From Desulfovibrionaceae bacterium (GTDB lineage Bacteria; Desulfobacterota; Desulfovibrionia; Desulfovibrionales; Desulfovibrionaceae), in the NCBI GenBank assembly GCA_015709205.1, contig JACCQO010000002.1:124001-188000 (forward strand): DNA of 64,000 nt, given 5' to 3'. Position 1 is the first letter of the stretch; each line of letters opens with the position of its first letter. Made by a program: the position numbers and the translations under genes. This document shows positions 1-9,615 of this stretch, in pieces. The notes beneath the pieces were generated by a model that was not told where the DNA came from, ran no database searches, and worked only from the letters and a program-made list of their open reading frames with translations.

Positions 1-1
1 T

Positions 2-1231
2 CCCGACGACTTCAAGGCCCTGGCCGCCGAGCGCGGGTTCGAGCTCGCGGGCGGCGCGCACCGGGCCGAACATTTCGACGGAGCCGACCTCGTGATCATG
101 AGTCCGGGCGTCCCCGTGGCCGCCATCACCCCCCTCCTGGCTGAGCGGGGGCGTCCGGAGATCATCGGCGAGTTGGAGTTGGCCGCACGGTTGGTCACCG
201 AGCCGATCATCGCCGTTACCGGAACCAACGGCAAGACGACCACGGTGACCCTGGCCGCGCGCATCCTCGCCTCCGTGGGCCGCAAGGTCTTCCTGGGCGG
301 CAACGTGGGCACTCCGCTCTGCGAGTACGTGCTCACGGGCGATCGGGCCGACTGCCTGGTGCTCGAGGTCTCCAGCTTCCAGCTCCAGACCAGCGTCACC
401 TTCAAGCCCTGGGTGGGCGTGCTGCTCAACTTCTCGCCCAACCACCTGGACTACCACGCGGACATGGACGAGTACCTGGACGCCAAGCTGAAGCTCTTCG
501 CCAACCAGGAGGAGCACGAGCTGGCCGTGCTGCCCGCGGCCCAGCGCGAGCTGCTGGAGCCGCGTCTGGCCACCCGCGCGCGCGTGGTCTGGTACGCCCC
601 GCAGCAGCGCTTCCACAGCGCGGGCCTGACCGGGGCGCACAACCAGGCCAACATGGAGGCCGCCTACCAAGCCTGCCGCTATCTGGGCGTGACCGAGTGC
701 GAGGCCCAGATCGCCCTGGGCGCGGTGGAGGCCATGCCCAACCGCCTGGAGCGCGTGGTCGAGACCAACGGAGTGCTCTTCGTCAACGACACCAAGGCCA
801 CCACCGTGGAGGCCGTAGCCGCGGCCCTGGCCGCCTCGGACCGCCCGGTGCGCCTGCTGGCCGGGGGCAAGTGGAAGGGTGGCGACTTCGCGGTCCTCCG
901 GCCCCTGGTGCGCGAGAAGGTCCGCGCCGTGGGCCTCTACGGCGCGAGCCGCGAGATCTTCGAGCAGGGCCTTTCCGGCGCGGCCGGAGCGGGCACGGAC
1001 GTGGAGCTCTTCTGGGAGGAGACCATGGAGGCCGCCGCGCGCCGCCTCTACGCCGGGGCCGCCCCGGGCGACGCCGTGCTGCTCTCCCCGGCGACCTCCA
1101 GCTTCGACCAGTACAAGGACTACCAGGCGCGCGGCGACGACTTCCGCCGCATCGCCCGGGCCATCGCGACGGAACAGGCCGGGAACGCGGCCACCGCCGC
1201 CACCCCCAAGGCCGCCGGAGGCGCGCAATGA
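2..1231 (+). CDS. murD: UDP-N-acetylmuramoylalanine--D-glutamate ligase (5' truncated by window edge)
   Basis: Cytoplasmic Mur ligase adding D-glutamate to UDP-MurNAc-L-Ala in peptidoglycan precursor synthesis. The reading frame is open from base 2, so the true start lies upstream of the window. About 409 residues are visible, against roughly 430-450 for the family. The ATP-binding P-loop TGTNGKTTT is clear near visible residue 74, followed by the central-domain NFSPNHLDYH motif and the C-terminal LLSPATSSFDQY motif typical of MurD. The stop overlaps the ftsW start (ATGA at 1228-1231), so the two are probably translationally coupled. The C-terminal tail is alanine-rich. Identification is firm; only the N-terminus is missing. 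Confidence 0.96.
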   Translation, partial: PDDFKALAAERGFELAGGAHRAEHFDGADLVIMSPGVPVAAITPLLAERGRPEIIGELELAARLVTEPIIAVTGTNGKTTTVTLAARILASVGRKVFLGGNVGTPLCEYVLTGDRADCLVLEVSSFQLQTSVTFKPWVGVLLNFSPNHLDYHADMDEYLDAKLKLFANQEEHELAVLPAAQRELLEPRLATRARVVWYAPQQRFHSAGLTGAHNQANMEAAYQACRYLGVTECEAQIALGAVEAMPNRLERVVETNGVLFVNDTKATTVEAVAAALAASDRPVRLLAGGKWKGGDFAVLRPLVREKVRAVGLYGASREIFEQGLSGAAGAGTDVELFWEETMEAAARRLYAGAAPGDAVLLSPATSSFDQYKDYQARGDDFRRIARAIATEQAGNAATAATPKAAGGAQ

Positions 1232-2403
1232 GCACCGCCGATCGCCCGAACGGCGCGCCCCAGGGCCGCGCCTCGCTCAAGGAGGCCGTGCTTTCCATGG
1301 ACCTCCTGCTCCTCGGGGTCACGCTCCTGCTCATGGGCATCGGGCTGATGATGGTGCTCTCGGCCAGCGGAATCATGGCCGAGAAGTTCTTCGGCGACAA
1401 ATACCACTTCTTCCACCGCCAGATCCTCTTCGCCGTGGCGGGCACGGCGCTGATGGCCACCGTGGCCCTGGCCCCGCGCAAGCGCATCTACTCCCTGAAG
1501 TACCTGCTGCTCTTCGGCGTGGTCTTCACGCTCCTGGCCGTGCTCGTCACCCCGCTCGGCCTGGAGATCAACGGCGCGCGGCGCTGGCTCAAGCTCGGCC
1601 CGTTCTCCCTGCAGCCCATGGAGTTCGCCAAGGTGGCCCTGGTCGTCTACCTGGCCTGGTTCTTCAGCCGCAAGCAGGAGCTGGTCAAGAGCTTCTCCGT
1701 GGGCGTGGTGCCGCCGTTCCTGGTCACGGGCCTGATGTGCCTGCTCCTGCTCCTGCAGCCGGACTTCGGCGGCGCGGCCGTGCTGGCCATGCTCCTGTTC
1801 CTGATGTGCCTGGCGGGCGGCACGCGGCTCGTGTACCTGCTCCTGTCCCTGTGCCTGGCCGGGGGCGGGGCCTGGCTGCTCATCGTCCAGTCGCCGTACC
1901 GCTCGCGCCGCCTGCTGGCCTTCATGGACCCCTTCAAGGACGCCCTGGACACCGGCTACCAGCTCGTGCAGTCGCTCTACGCCCTGGGTTCGGGCCGGAT
2001 CTGGGGCGCGGGGCTGGGCATGGGCAAGCAGAAACTCTTCTTCCTGCCCGAGGCGCACAACGACTTCATCATGGCCGTGCTCGGCGAGGAGCTGGGCTTC
2101 GCGGGCATGGTCCTGGTCTTCGCCATCGTGGGCGTGCTGCTGTGGCGCTGCTTCGTGATCACCCTGCGCCAGGAGGACCTCTGCGATCGGCTCACGGCCT
2201 TCGGCATGACGCTGATCCTGGGGCTCGGCGCGATCCTGAACATGGCCGTGGTCCTGGGCACCGCGCCGCCCAAGGGCGTGCCCATGCCCTTCCTGAGCTA
2301 CGGCGGCAGCCACGTGCTCTGCGCCTTCCTGTGCGTGGGGCTGCTGCTCAATCTTTCGCGTACCGCGGGCGGCCGCAACACGGCCCAGGGGAGGGCGGCA
2401 TGA
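1228..2403 (+). CDS. ftsW: Septal peptidoglycan glycosyltransferase FtsW
   Basis: Polytopic SEDS-family protein that polymerises lipid II at the division septum together with its cognate class B PBP. The start is ATG 1228 because it forms an ATGA overlap with the murD stop and the protein then begins with a short hydrophilic segment before the first membrane helix; the frame continues far upstream but only as a shadow of murD. About 391 residues with about ten hydrophobic segments. Family motifs include the NGARRWLKLGPFSLQPME loop and the C-terminal LSYGGS. It lies between murD and murG, overlapping both by 4 bases, as expected for a division and cell-wall cluster. Confidence 0.96.
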   Translation: MSTADRPNGAPQGRASLKEAVLSMDLLLLGVTLLLMGIGLMMVLSASGIMAEKFFGDKYHFFHRQILFAVAGTALMATVALAPRKRIYSLKYLLLFGVVFTLLAVLVTPLGLEINGARRWLKLGPFSLQPMEFAKVALVVYLAWFFSRKQELVKSFSVGVVPPFLVTGLMCLLLLLQPDFGGAAVLAMLLFLMCLAGGTRLVYLLLSLCLAGGGAWLLIVQSPYRSRRLLAFMDPFKDALDTGYQLVQSLYALGSGRIWGAGLGMGKQKLFFLPEAHNDFIMAVLGEELGFAGMVLVFAIVGVLLWRCFVITLRQEDLCDRLTAFGMTLILGLGAILNMAVVLGTAPPKGVPMPFLSYGGSHVLCAFLCVGLLLNLSRTAGGRNTAQGRAA

Positions 2404-3482
2404 AGCGCGTGCTCCTGACCACCGGCGGCACTGGCGGGCACGTGTTCCCGGCCCTGGCCGTGGCCGACGCCCTGCGCGAGCGCTTTCCGGGCATCGAGAT
2501 CCTGTTCGCGGGCGGCGACCGCGGGCCCGAGCGCGTCTGGGCCGCGGACGCCGGGCTGCGCTTCGCGGGCCTGCCCGCGCGCGGCGTGCTCGGGCGCGGC
2601 TGGCGCGCGGCCGGGGCCGCATGGTGGCTGACGCGCTCCGTGGGCGCGGCCGTGCGGTTGGTGCGCGAGTTCCGGCCCGAGGCCGTGCTCGGCTTCGGCG
2701 GCTACGCCGGGTTCAGCGCCGTGCTCGCGGGTTGGCTGCTCCACGTGCCCACGGCCATCCACGAGCAGAACAGCGTGCCGGGCGTGGCCAACCGCGTGCT
2801 CGGCAGGCTGGTGCGCCGGGTCTGCATCTCCTTCCCGGTGGACGAAGGCAGTTTTCCGGCGGCCAAGATCGTGCTCACGGGCAACCCGGTGCGCGCGGCC
2901 ATCGGCTCAGGCGCGGCGGAAAGGCAAGAGGACGGCGCGGACCGTCCCCTCCGGATTCTGGTCCTCGGCGGCAGCCAGGGCGCGCGCGCGGTCAACGACG
3001 CGGTGGTCGCGGCCCTGCCGAAGCTGCGCGAGCTGGGCGCGGAGGTCCTGCACCAGGCGGGCCGCGCCGACGCCGAACGCACCCTGGCGGGCTACGAGGC
3101 CGCCGGATGGGACACGGTCTGCGTGGTCCCGTTCATCGACGACATGGCCGCGGCCTACGCATGGGCCGACCTGGCCGTGTGCCGCGCCGGGGCCACCACC
3201 GTGGCCGAGCTGGCCGTGGCCGGGCTGCCCAGCGTGCTGATTCCCTTTCCGCATGCCACCCACGACCACCAGACGCGCAACGCGCGCTACCTGGAGTCCG
3301 TGGGCGCGGCCGTGCTCCTGGCGCAGGTCGAGCTGGACCGCACGCCCCTGGCCGGGGTCGTGGCGCACCTCGCGGCCGACGCGCCCCGCCTGGCGGCCAT
3401 GGCCGGGGCGGCGCGCGCGGCGGCCAAACCCGACGCGGCCCTCGCCGTGGTCGAAGAACTGGAAGCCATCGCGCGGGCCTGA
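2400..3482 (+). CDS. murG: UDP-N-acetylglucosamine--MurNAc-(pentapeptide) pyrophosphoryl-undecaprenol GlcNAc transferase
   Basis: Membrane-associated GT-B glycosyltransferase that adds GlcNAc to lipid I to form lipid II. It starts at ATG 2400, overlapping the ftsW stop. 360 residues. The N-terminal glycine-rich loop [19 protein letters not shown] (residues about 6-24) and the acceptor-side motifs HEQNSVPG and GFGGYAGF are present. The C-terminal UDP-GlcNAc domain carries [10 protein letters not shown] and the [18 protein letters not shown] motif. Length and motif order match the family. The 34-base gap before murC has no terminator, so transcription probably continues. Confidence 0.97.
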   Translation: MKRVLLTTGGTGGHVFPALAVADALRERFPGIEILFAGGDRGPERVWAADAGLRFAGLPARGVLGRGWRAAGAAWWLTRSVGAAVRLVREFRPEAVLGFGGYAGFSAVLAGWLLHVPTAIHEQNSVPGVANRVLGRLVRRVCISFPVDEGSFPAAKIVLTGNPVRAAIGSGAAERQEDGADRPLRILVLGGSQGARAVNDAVVAALPKLRELGAEVLHQAGRADAERTLAGYEAAGWDTVCVVPFIDDMAAAYAWADLAVCRAGATTVAELAVAGLPSVLIPFPHATHDHQTRNARYLESVGAAVLLAQVELDRTPLAGVVAHLAADAPRLAAMAGAARAAAKPDAALAVVEELEAIARA

Positions 3483-3516
3483 GACGCGCGGCGCGGATGG
3501 ACACCCGGATGGGCAC

Positions 3517-4899
3517 ATGAAGAGAGCGATGAAGAACAAGGTCGACAGGATCCACATGATCGGCATAGGCGGCGCGGGCATGAGCGGCATCGCCGAGGTG
3601 CTCCTCAACCTGGGCTACGCGGTCAGCGGTTCGGACGTGGCCGAGGGCGCGCCGGTCAAGCGGCTCAAGGCCCTGGGCGCGCGCGTGGCCATCGGGCACG
3701 CCCGCGAAAACGTGGCCGACGCCCAGGTGGTGGTCATGTCCTCGGCCATCGGTCCGGAGAACCCGGAACTGGTCGAAGCCGCCGAGCGCAATATCCCGGT
3801 GATCCCGCGCGCGGAAATGCTCGCCGAGCTGATGCGCCTGCGTACGGGCATCGCCGTGGCCGGAACCCACGGCAAGACCACGACCACCTCCTTCCTGGCG
3901 GCCATCTTCGACGCGGCCGGGCTGGACCCCACCGTGATCATCGGCGGCCGCCTCAACGCCTACGGCTCCAACGCCCGACTGGGCGAGGGCGAATTCCTCA
4001 TCGCCGAGGCCGACGAGTCCGACGGCTCCTTCCTGTGCCTGTTGCCGATCATCACCGTGGTCACCAACGTGGACGCGGATCACCTGGATTTCTGGAAGGA
4101 TCAGCAGGCCATCGACGACGGGTTCGTGGACTTCATGAACAAGGTGCCCTTCTACGGCCGCAACGTGGTCTGCGGCGACGACCCGGGCGTCAAGCGCCTG
4201 CTGCCGCGCATCAAGCGCCAGGTTCTGACCTACGGCCTGGGCGCGGCCAACGACCTGCGCGGCGAGGTCATCGCCTACGGCGCGCGCAGCTCCTTCCGTG
4301 TCTTCTACCACGGCGAGGACCTGGGCGAGGTCTCGGTGAACCAGCCCGGCCGCCACAACGTGCTCAACGCCCTGGGAGCCATCGGCGTGGCCCTGGAAGC
4401 GGGCATCGACGCGGCCACGGCCTTCAAGGGGCTGGCCGAGTTCAACGGCGTGGGCCGTCGCTTCGAGGTGCGCGGCGAGCGCGGCGGCGTGCTCGTGGTC
4501 GACGACTACGGCCACCACCCCCGGGAGATCGCCGCCACCCTGGACACGGCGCGCACCTGCTACCCGGACCGGCGGCTGGTGGTCGTGTTCCAGCCGCACC
4601 GCTTCTCGCGGACCCAGGCCCTGTTCGGCGACTTCTGCAAGGTCTTCGACGGCGTGGACAAGCTCCTGCTCCTGGAGATCTACCCGGCCTCCGAGGCCCC
4701 GATCCCGGGCGTGAGCGGCATCTCCCTGGCCCAGGGCATCTGCCAGGTCTCCAGAACGGACGTGGAATACTTTCCGGACTTCGACGTGGTCGTCGAGGCC
4801 CTGCCGACCATCCTCGAGCCCGGCGACCTGCTGCTTACCCTGGGCGCGGGCAACGTCTGGCAGATCGGCCAGAGCTATCTGGACGGCGAGAAGGGATAG
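3517..4899 (+). CDS. murC: UDP-N-acetylmuramate--L-alanine ligase
   Basis: First Mur ligase of the pathway, joining L-Ala to UDP-MurNAc in the cytoplasm. 460 residues from ATG 3517. The Rossmann-like N-terminal motif [18 protein letters not shown], the P-loop [11 protein letters not shown], the [10 protein letters not shown] motif and the C-terminal [12 protein letters not shown] and FQPHRFSRT motifs identify MurC. The start is uncertain: ATG 3529 (beginning MKNKVDR) would also fit the family and shortens the protein by four residues. Neither start has a strong Shine-Dalgarno sequence. Gene order murG-murC-murB is the usual one here; no ddl gene follows. Confidence 0.95.
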   Translation: MKRAMKNKVDRIHMIGIGGAGMSGIAEVLLNLGYAVSGSDVAEGAPVKRLKALGARVAIGHARENVADAQVVVMSSAIGPENPELVEAAERNIPVIPRAEMLAELMRLRTGIAVAGTHGKTTTTSFLAAIFDAAGLDPTVIIGGRLNAYGSNARLGEGEFLIAEADESDGSFLCLLPIITVVTNVDADHLDFWKDQQAIDDGFVDFMNKVPFYGRNVVCGDDPGVKRLLPRIKRQVLTYGLGAANDLRGEVIAYGARSSFRVFYHGEDLGEVSVNQPGRHNVLNALGAIGVALEAGIDAATAFKGLAEFNGVGRRFEVRGERGGVLVVDDYGHHPREIAATLDTARTCYPDRRLVVVFQPHRFSRTQALFGDFCKVFDGVDKLLLLEIYPASEAPIPGVSGISLAQGICQVSRTDVEYFPDFDVVVEALPTILEPGDLLLTLGAGNVWQIGQSYLDGEKG

Positions 4900-4909
4900 G
4901 AGCCCGACC

Positions 4910-5812
4910 ATGGCGCTCGTGATCGAAAAGGGACCCACGCTGCGGGAGCGCACCACCCTCAGGCTCGGCGGACGCACGCTGGCCGAGGTGGGGGCGCGCA
5001 CCGACGCGGACTGGGACGAACTGCCCAAGGCGCTGGAGCGCCTCGGCGGCCGGCCGCTGGTGCTCGGCTGGGGCAGCAACATCCTGGCCTGCGACGGCGA
5101 ACTGCCCCTGGTGGTCGTGAATCCGCCCGCGCCCGTTGGCCCCGCGCCCGTGGGCACGCGCGAGGGCGCCATCGTGGTCCGCGTGGGCGCGTCGGTGCGG
5201 CTGCCGCTGCTCCTGGCCTGGACCGCGTCCAAGGGGTTGGCCGGGCTGGAGGGGCTGGCGGGCATCCCCGGCACCGTGGGCGGGGCAGTGGCCATGAACG
5301 CGGGTTCCTACGGCTGCGAGGTCGGCCAGTGCCTGAGCCGCGTGAAGCTGTTCTCGCCGTCCACGGGCGTGGGCTGGATCGAGTCGGACCTGTTCACCTG
5401 CGCCTACCGCAGCTTCGCGGTCCTGGGGCCCGCGGCGCGCGACTCCTTCCGGGTCATCCTGGAGGTGGAGTTCACGCTCATGGTCGGTAGCCCGGAACTG
5501 CTGCGCAAGGTGATGAAGGAGTGCCTGGCCAGGAAGACCGCCACCCAGCCGGTGCGCGCGGCCAGCGCGGGCTGCGTGTTCAGGAACCCGGCCCCGGGAG
5601 TGAGCGCCGGGCGGCTCATGGACCAGGCCGGGCTCAAGGGACGTTCGCTCGGGGGCATGGCCTTCTCCGAACTGCACGCCAATTTTCTCGTCAACACCGG
5701 GCAAGGCCGCAGCGAGCACGCCCTGGAACTGATGGACATCGCGCGCCGCGTGGTGCGCGAGAAGTTCGGACACGAGCTGGAAACCGAGGTCGAGGTGGTG
5801 GGATGCAGCTAG
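4910..5812 (+). CDS. murB: UDP-N-acetylenolpyruvoylglucosamine reductase
   Basis: FAD-dependent cytoplasmic oxidoreductase that reduces the enolpyruvyl group to form UDP-MurNAc. 300 residues; the start is supported by AGGAG at 4898-4902, which also overlaps the murC stop. FAD-binding motifs GWGSNIL (about residue 49) and GIPGTVGGAVAMNAGSYG (about residue 120) are intact. In the C-terminal domain the motif usually written GSxFxNP reads AGCVFRNP, so the proton-donor serine known from E. coli MurB is a cysteine; I recall such variants in other MurB proteins and do not take it as loss of function. The 3' end overlaps ftsQ by 10 bases. Confidence 0.96.
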   Translation: MALVIEKGPTLRERTTLRLGGRTLAEVGARTDADWDELPKALERLGGRPLVLGWGSNILACDGELPLVVVNPPAPVGPAPVGTREGAIVVRVGASVRLPLLLAWTASKGLAGLEGLAGIPGTVGGAVAMNAGSYGCEVGQCLSRVKLFSPSTGVGWIESDLFTCAYRSFAVLGPAARDSFRVILEVEFTLMVGSPELLRKVMKECLARKTATQPVRAASAGCVFRNPAPGVSAGRLMDQAGLKGRSLGGMAFSELHANFLVNTGQGRSEHALELMDIARRVVREKFGHELETEVEVVGCS

Positions 5813-6693
5813 CCGGTGCGCGTCGCATGCCCGTGCCGCTCTTCGCGGCCCCGCGCAAGGGCAACCGCTACAGCCGCTCGCGCGGCGGATCCGGGGGCCG
5901 GTCCGGCTCGGGCCGCTCGGCGGGCCGCGCCCTCGCGCGCCTGCTGGGCTCGGCGCTGGCCTGGGGGCTGACCCTGCTCGTCGGGCTAGGCTTCTTCGTG
6001 CTCCTGTCCGTGGGGCTGCTGGCCGCCTACCGCTGGAGCACGACCACCGGGTTCTTCGCCATCCGCGGCATCGAGGTCACCGGCAACCATCGCCTTTCCG
6101 AGGGCGAGGTGCTGGCCGAGGCGGAAGTTGCGCCGGGCCAGAACTGCCTGGGCGTGAAGATGGACGAGCTCAAGGCGCGCCTGCTGGGCAACCCCTGGGT
6201 CGAGGCGGTCTCCATCCGGCGCGTGCTGCCCGATTCCCTGGTCATCCACGTGACCGAGCGCGCGCCCCTGTTCTGGGTGCGCCGCGAGGGCGGGCTGTTC
6301 TACGCCGACCGCACCGGCCGGATCATCGCCCCGGTGGAGCCGGGCAAGTTCGTGTCCCTGCCGCAACTCGTGCTCGGCGAGGACTCGGACCACCTCCTGG
6401 CGCGGCTTTCCGTGCTCATGGGCGACCTCAAGCGCGCCGACCTGCCCTTCGATCCCGAGGCCTCGGCCTGGATTCGGCTTTCGCCGCAGGCGGGCGTGGA
6501 GTTCTACCAGGAACAGGGCGGCGGCCGGCGCGTGAGCGTGGGCGTGGAGGAGTGGAGCAGGAATCTGGCGCGGCTGCGCGCGGTCTGGGAAGACCTGGCC
6601 CGGCGCGGCGAGCTGGACGGGATAGCGAGCATTCGGGCCCACGGCGCCACCGTGTGGGTCTACAGGGGCCGCGCGCAGGGACACGGCGCGTAG
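5803..6693 (+). CDS. ftsQ: Cell division protein FtsQ
   Basis: Bitopic division protein linking cytoplasmic and periplasmic divisome parts. The start ATG 5803 lies inside the end of murB. The protein has a basic, arginine- and serine-rich cytoplasmic N-terminus of about 45 residues, one membrane helix (about residues 50-75), then a POTRA domain beginning near IRGIEVTGNHRLSEGEV, and the FtsQ domain with NPWVEAVSIRRVLPDSLVIHVTERAP. 296 residues, a normal size. Upstream in-frame codons are a shadow of murB. The 37-base gap to ftsA holds the ftsA ribosome site. Confidence 0.93.
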   Translation: MQLAGARRMPVPLFAAPRKGNRYSRSRGGSGGRSGSGRSAGRALARLLGSALAWGLTLLVGLGFFVLLSVGLLAAYRWSTTTGFFAIRGIEVTGNHRLSEGEVLAEAEVAPGQNCLGVKMDELKARLLGNPWVEAVSIRRVLPDSLVIHVTERAPLFWVRREGGLFYADRTGRIIAPVEPGKFVSLPQLVLGEDSDHLLARLSVLMGDLKRADLPFDPEASAWIRLSPQAGVEFYQEQGGGRRVSVGVEEWSRNLARLRAVWEDLARRGELDGIASIRAHGATVWVYRGRAQGHGA

Positions 6694-6730
6694 CGGCCGG
6701 ACACGGTTCTACCGGAGCAAGGAGACGGCA

Positions 6731-7960
6731 ATGGCCAAATCGGAACTCATCGTCGGCCTGGACATCGGCACCACCAAGATCTGCTGCGTCGTCGGCGAGA
6801 TCGCCGACGACGGCGGCGTGGACGTGGTGGGCATCGGCACCAGTCCGTCCACGGGACTGCGCAAGGGCGTGGTGGTGAACATCGAACAGACCGTGCAGTC
6901 CATCAAGAAGGCCCTGGAAGAGGCCGAACTGATGGCCGGGTGCGAGATCCGTTCGGTCTACGCGGGCATCGCGGGCAGCCACATCAAGGGCTTCAACTCC
7001 CACGGGGTCATCGCCGTCAAGGGCGGCGAGGTCGGCCCGCGCGACGTGGAGCGCGTCATCGACGCGGCCAAGGCCGTGGCCATCCCCCTGGACCGCGAGG
7101 TCATCCATATTCTGCCCCAGGAATACATCGTGGACGACCAGCGCGGCATCGTGGATCCGCTGGGCATGGCCGGGGTGCGCCTGGAGGTCAAGGTGCACAT
7201 CGTCACCGGCGCGGTGACCAGCGCCCAGAACATCGTGCGCTCGGCGCACCGCTCGGGCCTGGACGTCTCGGACATCGTGCTCGAGGCCGTGGCCTCGGCC
7301 AAGTCCGTGCTCACCGAGGAGGAGCGCGAGATCGGCGTGGCCCTGGTGGACCTCGGCGGCGGCACCACGGACATCGCGGTCTTCGCCAACGACTCCATCA
7401 AGCACACCGGCGTGCTCGCCCTGGGCGGGGCCAACCTGACCAACGACATCGCCTTCGGCCTGCGCACGAACATGGGCGCGGCGGAGAAGATCAAGGTCAA
7501 GTACGGCTGCGCCCTGGCGGACCTCGTTTCCAGCGACGAATCCATCGAGGTGCCCAGCGTGGGCGACCGCGAGCCGCGCAAGCTCTCGCGCCAGGTCCTG
7601 GCCGAGATCTGCGAGCCGCGCATGGAGGAGGTCCTCGGCCTGGTGGACCAGGAGCTGATGCGCTCCGGGTTCAAGAACATGCTCGGCGCGGGCGTGGTGC
7701 TCACGGGCGGCACCGCGCTCATCGAAGGCATCCAGGAGCTGGGCGAACAGATCTTCAACATGCCCACGCGCGTGGGGTACCCGCGCAACGTGGGCGGGCT
7801 CAAGGACGTGGTCAACAGCCCCATGTACGCCACGGCCGTGGGGCTGCTGCTCTTCGGCGCGGAAAAGGAGGGCCTCGACCACAAGTTCCGGATCCGGGAC
7901 GCCAACGTCTTCAACCGCATCCTCTCCAGGATGCGCAAATGGTTCGCGGACATTTCCTGA
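6731..7960 (+). CDS. ftsA: Cell division protein FtsA
   Basis: Actin-like ATPase that tethers FtsZ to the membrane and recruits the divisome. 409 residues; the start has AAGGAGA 8 bases upstream. Phosphate-1 loop VGLDIGTTKICCVVGE lies at residues about 8-23, the phosphate-2 region VDLGGGTTDIAVF around 210, and the adenosine motif GVVLTGGTALIEGI around 325. The C-terminus ends in a basic amphipathic stretch (NRILSRMRKWFADIS), the expected membrane-targeting helix. Directly upstream of ftsZ, as usual. Confidence 0.97.
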   Translation: MAKSELIVGLDIGTTKICCVVGEIADDGGVDVVGIGTSPSTGLRKGVVVNIEQTVQSIKKALEEAELMAGCEIRSVYAGIAGSHIKGFNSHGVIAVKGGEVGPRDVERVIDAAKAVAIPLDREVIHILPQEYIVDDQRGIVDPLGMAGVRLEVKVHIVTGAVTSAQNIVRSAHRSGLDVSDIVLEAVASAKSVLTEEEREIGVALVDLGGGTTDIAVFANDSIKHTGVLALGGANLTNDIAFGLRTNMGAAEKIKVKYGCALADLVSSDESIEVPSVGDREPRKLSRQVLAEICEPRMEEVLGLVDQELMRSGFKNMLGAGVVLTGGTALIEGIQELGEQIFNMPTRVGYPRNVGGLKDVVNSPMYATAVGLLLFGAEKEGLDHKFRIRDANVFNRILSRMRKWFADIS

Positions 7961-8012
7961 TCCGCGGGGCAATGGATAATTTTTGGAACGGTTTCACCAA
8001 AAGGAGAGAGAA

Positions 8013-9263
8013 ATGGAATACTTGGAACTCGAAGGCAACAGCGGCGCCAAGATCAAGGTCTTCGGCGTGGGCGGCGGCGGCTCCAACGCCGTCAACAACA
8101 TGATCACCTCGGCCCTGCGCGGCGTGGAGTTCATTACGGCCAACACCGACGTGCAGGCCCTGAACCGCTCCAAGAGCGAGCACAAGATCAATCTCGGCGA
8201 CTGCCTGACCAAGGGGCTCGGCGCGGGCGCCAACCCGGAGATCGGGCGCGACGCGGCCCTGGAGTCCATCGACACCATCCGCGCGGCCATCGACAGCAGC
8301 GACATGGTCTTCGTGACCGCGGGCATGGGCGGCGGCACGGGCACGGGCGCGGCCCCGGTCATCGCCCAGTGCGCCAAGGAGGCCGGAGCGCTGACCGTGG
8401 GCGTGGTCACCAAGCCCTTCTACTTCGAGGGCAAGAAACGGCTGGAGCAGGCCGAGCGCGGCATCGACGAGCTCTCCCAGCACGTGGACTCGCTGATTAC
8501 CATCCCCAACGACCGGCTCCTCTCCCTGGCCTCCAAGAAGGCCACCTTCCTGGAAATGCTCAAGAAGGCCGACGAGGTGCTCTACTACGCGGTCAAGGGC
8601 ATCTCCGACCTGATCATGGTCCCCGGCCTGATCAACCTGGACTTCGCCGACGTCAAGGCGGTCATGAGCGAGATGGGGTTGGCCATGATGGGCACGGGCA
8701 TCGCCACCGGCGAGACCCGCGCGCGCGAGGCGGCCATGAAGGCCATCACCAGCCCGCTGCTCGAGGACGTCTCCATCGACGGCGCGCTCGGCGTGCTCAT
8801 GAACATCACCTGCGGTCCGGACCTGGCCATCGACGAGGTCAGCGAGGCCGCCTCGACCATCGCCGAGGCCGCCCACGAGAACGCCAACATCTACTTCGGC
8901 ACGGTCTTCGACGAGAACGCGGGCGACGAGATGCGCATCACGGTCATCGCCACGGGCATCAACGCGGACCGCTCCCTGCGCAACGAGCCCAAGGGCAAGG
9001 TCACCCAGCTCGGCGCCACGCGGCGCTCCGCCTCCGGCGCGCAGCCCAAGTCGCAGCTGGCCCAGGCGCGCGGCGCGGTCTCCGGCGGCGTGCTGGCCGA
9101 CGACGACCTGAACATCCCGGCCTACCTGCGCCACGGCCGCGCCGGGAGCCAGGAGCTTTCCGGCGGCAACGGCGCCTCGCGCCACGCCCCGGGCGAGGAC
9201 GACTTCGTCTTCGACGAGGAGGAATTCGAGATTCCTTCCTTCATCCGCCGACAAGCCGATTAG
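8013..9263 (+). CDS. ftsZ: Cell division protein FtsZ
   Basis: Tubulin-like GTPase forming the Z ring. The start ATG 8013 is chosen for the AAGGAGAG sequence just upstream; an in-frame TTG at 7983 is less likely. 416 residues. The GTP motif [16 protein letters not shown] (about residues 105-120), the N-terminal [13 protein letters not shown] and the T7-loop motif NLDFADVK are all present. A linker of roughly 90 residues ends in the conserved C-terminal peptide [12 protein letters not shown] that binds FtsA and other partners. Last gene of the division cluster; a GC-rich hairpin follows at 9331-9374. Confidence 0.98.
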   Translation: MEYLELEGNSGAKIKVFGVGGGGSNAVNNMITSALRGVEFITANTDVQALNRSKSEHKINLGDCLTKGLGAGANPEIGRDAALESIDTIRAAIDSSDMVFVTAGMGGGTGTGAAPVIAQCAKEAGALTVGVVTKPFYFEGKKRLEQAERGIDELSQHVDSLITIPNDRLLSLASKKATFLEMLKKADEVLYYAVKGISDLIMVPGLINLDFADVKAVMSEMGLAMMGTGIATGETRAREAAMKAITSPLLEDVSIDGALGVLMNITCGPDLAIDEVSEAASTIAEAAHENANIYFGTVFDENAGDEMRITVIATGINADRSLRNEPKGKVTQLGATRRSASGAQPKSQLAQARGAVSGGVLADDDLNIPAYLRHGRAGSQELSGGNGASRHAPGEDDFVFDEEEFEIPSFIRRQAD

Positions 9264-9330
9264 CGCGGCTTTTCCAGAGCGTTTGCGACGGGTGATCCTC
9301 TCCCAAGACACCCCTTGCAACCTGTCCGCG

Positions 9331-9374
9331 CGGCATCGGGTGGGGCCGACTCTCTCCCGGCCCCCCCGATGCCG
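9331..9374 (+). terminator. GC-rich hairpin after ftsZ
   Basis: CGGCATCGGG, one bulged T, then GGGGCCG pairs with CGGCCCC and CCCGATGCCG across a 9-base loop, giving a 17-bp stem. No T-run follows, so it is a candidate pause, RNA-stabilising or factor-dependent end of the division operon rather than a classic intrinsic terminator. Confidence 0.5.
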
Positions 9375-9424
9375 TCTGCCGCGCGCGGCGTGTTCCGCCC
9401 GTCGCATCTAATCCCACATACCGT

Positions 9425-9453
9425 TTGACGAATTTTTAGCCGCCGCGTAAAGT
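9425..9453 (+). promoter_or_regulatory. Sigma-70-like promoter for the small membrane-protein pair
   Basis: TTGACG at 9425-9430, a 17-base spacer, then TAAAGT at 9448-9453. The -35 matches 5 of 6 and the -10 4 of 6 with ideal spacing. The expected start near 9460 would leave a leader of about 155 bases that contains the 8-bp tandem repeat. Confidence 0.6.
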
Positions 9454-9483
9454 GCGCGCATCTCGTCCCGGCCGCCGATCCTC

Positions 9484-9515
9484 CGGTCCGCCGGTCCGCC
9501 GGTCCGCCGGCCCGC
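9484..9515 (+). repeat. Four tandem copies of an 8-bp unit
   Basis: CGGTCCGC occurs three times in a row (9484-9507) followed by the variant CGGCCCGC (9508-9515). It lies between the promoter at 9425 and the start codon at 9616, so a copy-number change would alter the leader but not a reading frame. Confidence 0.85.
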
Positions 9516-9615
9516 CGCGCCGGCGCGCCGGGAAACCTCGGAACGCGCGCGGGCGATGCCGTCGCCCCCGGGCTTTCCTTCTCCAGCTCCGATCACCCTG
9601 GCACCAGGAGGTCGA

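Larger units (their letters stand above)
9264..9615. other. ftsZ downstream intergenic region (352 bases)
   Basis: This stretch has no convincing gene. It holds a strong GC hairpin (9331-9374), a sigma-70-like promoter (9425-9453) and a tandem 8-bp repeat (9484-9515), then the ribosome site AGGAGG for the gene at 9616. A short minus-strand ORF over the repeat (9408-9596) is arginine/glycine-rich and looks like a translation of the repeat rather than a gene. Confidence 0.7.

Noticed and set aside
3133..5295. A 720-codon minus-strand ORF across murG, murC and murB
   Set aside because: Shadow of three well-supported genes; no family motif.
5120..5812. MurB serine-to-cysteine change as loss of function
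   Set aside because: Cysteine at this position is, as far as I recall, seen in other MurB proteins, and all other motifs are intact.
9408..9596. Minus-strand small ORF over the 8-bp repeat
   Set aside because: Its protein is a translation of the tandem repeat; lacks a start signal.
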